Positions 62,022 to 64,000 of a stretch of DNA of 64,000 nucleotides are shown piece by piece. Below the pieces are notes generated by a model. It ran no database searches and was not told the origin of the DNA. It was given only the letters and a program-made list of their open reading frames with translations. The stretch is from NCBI GenBank assembly GCA_003024785.1, contig PUQB01000333.1, positions 211,001-275,000 on the forward strand, in the 5' to 3' direction. This stretch comes from Selaginella tamariscina (Eukaryota; Streptophyta; Lycopodiopsida; Selaginellales; Selaginellaceae). The number at the start of each line of letters is the position of its first letter. Within the stretch, counting starts at the first letter, position 1. Both the position numbers and the translations under genes were made by a program.

Positions 62022-64000
<1,979 letters not shown>

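Overview
The window reads as a land-plant nuclear genome segment. This rests on an IMPA9-type importin alpha, a long-form tRNase Z, a plant-type BiP, a DOXC-type 2-oxoglutarate oxygenase, a Dof-like zinc finger, GT-AG introns, telo-box-like promoter motifs and plant Ty3/gypsy elements. I cannot place it to family. Non-coding DNA is AT-rich and full of (GT)n/(AC)n, (CT)n and (AT)n runs.

Layout: (1) 1-13.4 kb is a gene-dense block on the minus strand: tRNase Z (1608-5310), a coiled-coil protein (6384-8099), importin alpha (8370-11868) and a small acyl-CoA-binding protein (12947-13326), plus exon-like debris at the far left. (2) 14.3-40.2 kb is one old plus-strand Ty3/gypsy element cut into pieces by nested insertions: a long solo LTR (15319-18512, target duplication GGTCT) that itself holds an inverted LTR copy; a minus-strand chromovirus (18774-24292); a young minus-strand Ty3/gypsy element with an additional RNase H ORF ahead of gag (25240-32425); and a minus-strand non-autonomous relative of the host element (33045-37255). 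(3) 40.2-48.7 kb is AT-rich with a Dof-like zinc-finger ORF (43160-43743) and degenerate repeats. (4) 48.7-58.7 kb is a young plus-strand chromovirus (48729-56059) followed by older LTR remnants of its family. (5) 58.7-64 kb carries two plus-strand genes, an oxygenase (59346-61772) and BiP (62022, running off the window).

The five well-resolved host genes are unrelated housekeeping or metabolic functions: tRNA 3' processing, nuclear import, lipid handling, an oxidative enzyme and ER folding. No operon-like logic is expected. The feature they share is intron make-up. Many introns carry (GU)n and (AC)n tracts in the same transcript, most often GU near the 5' splice site and AC nearer the 3' site, so they could fold into hairpins that bring the splice sites together. 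I consider this the most interesting signal, followed by the RNase H ORF placed 2 nt ahead of gag.

Several conserved genes, and elements with near-identical LTRs, carry isolated single-base indels. For importin alpha and BiP the exon phases close exactly when these are allowed for. I therefore lean to consensus sequencing errors rather than gene death. Exon boundaries are by eye from splice consensus and protein-family similarity.
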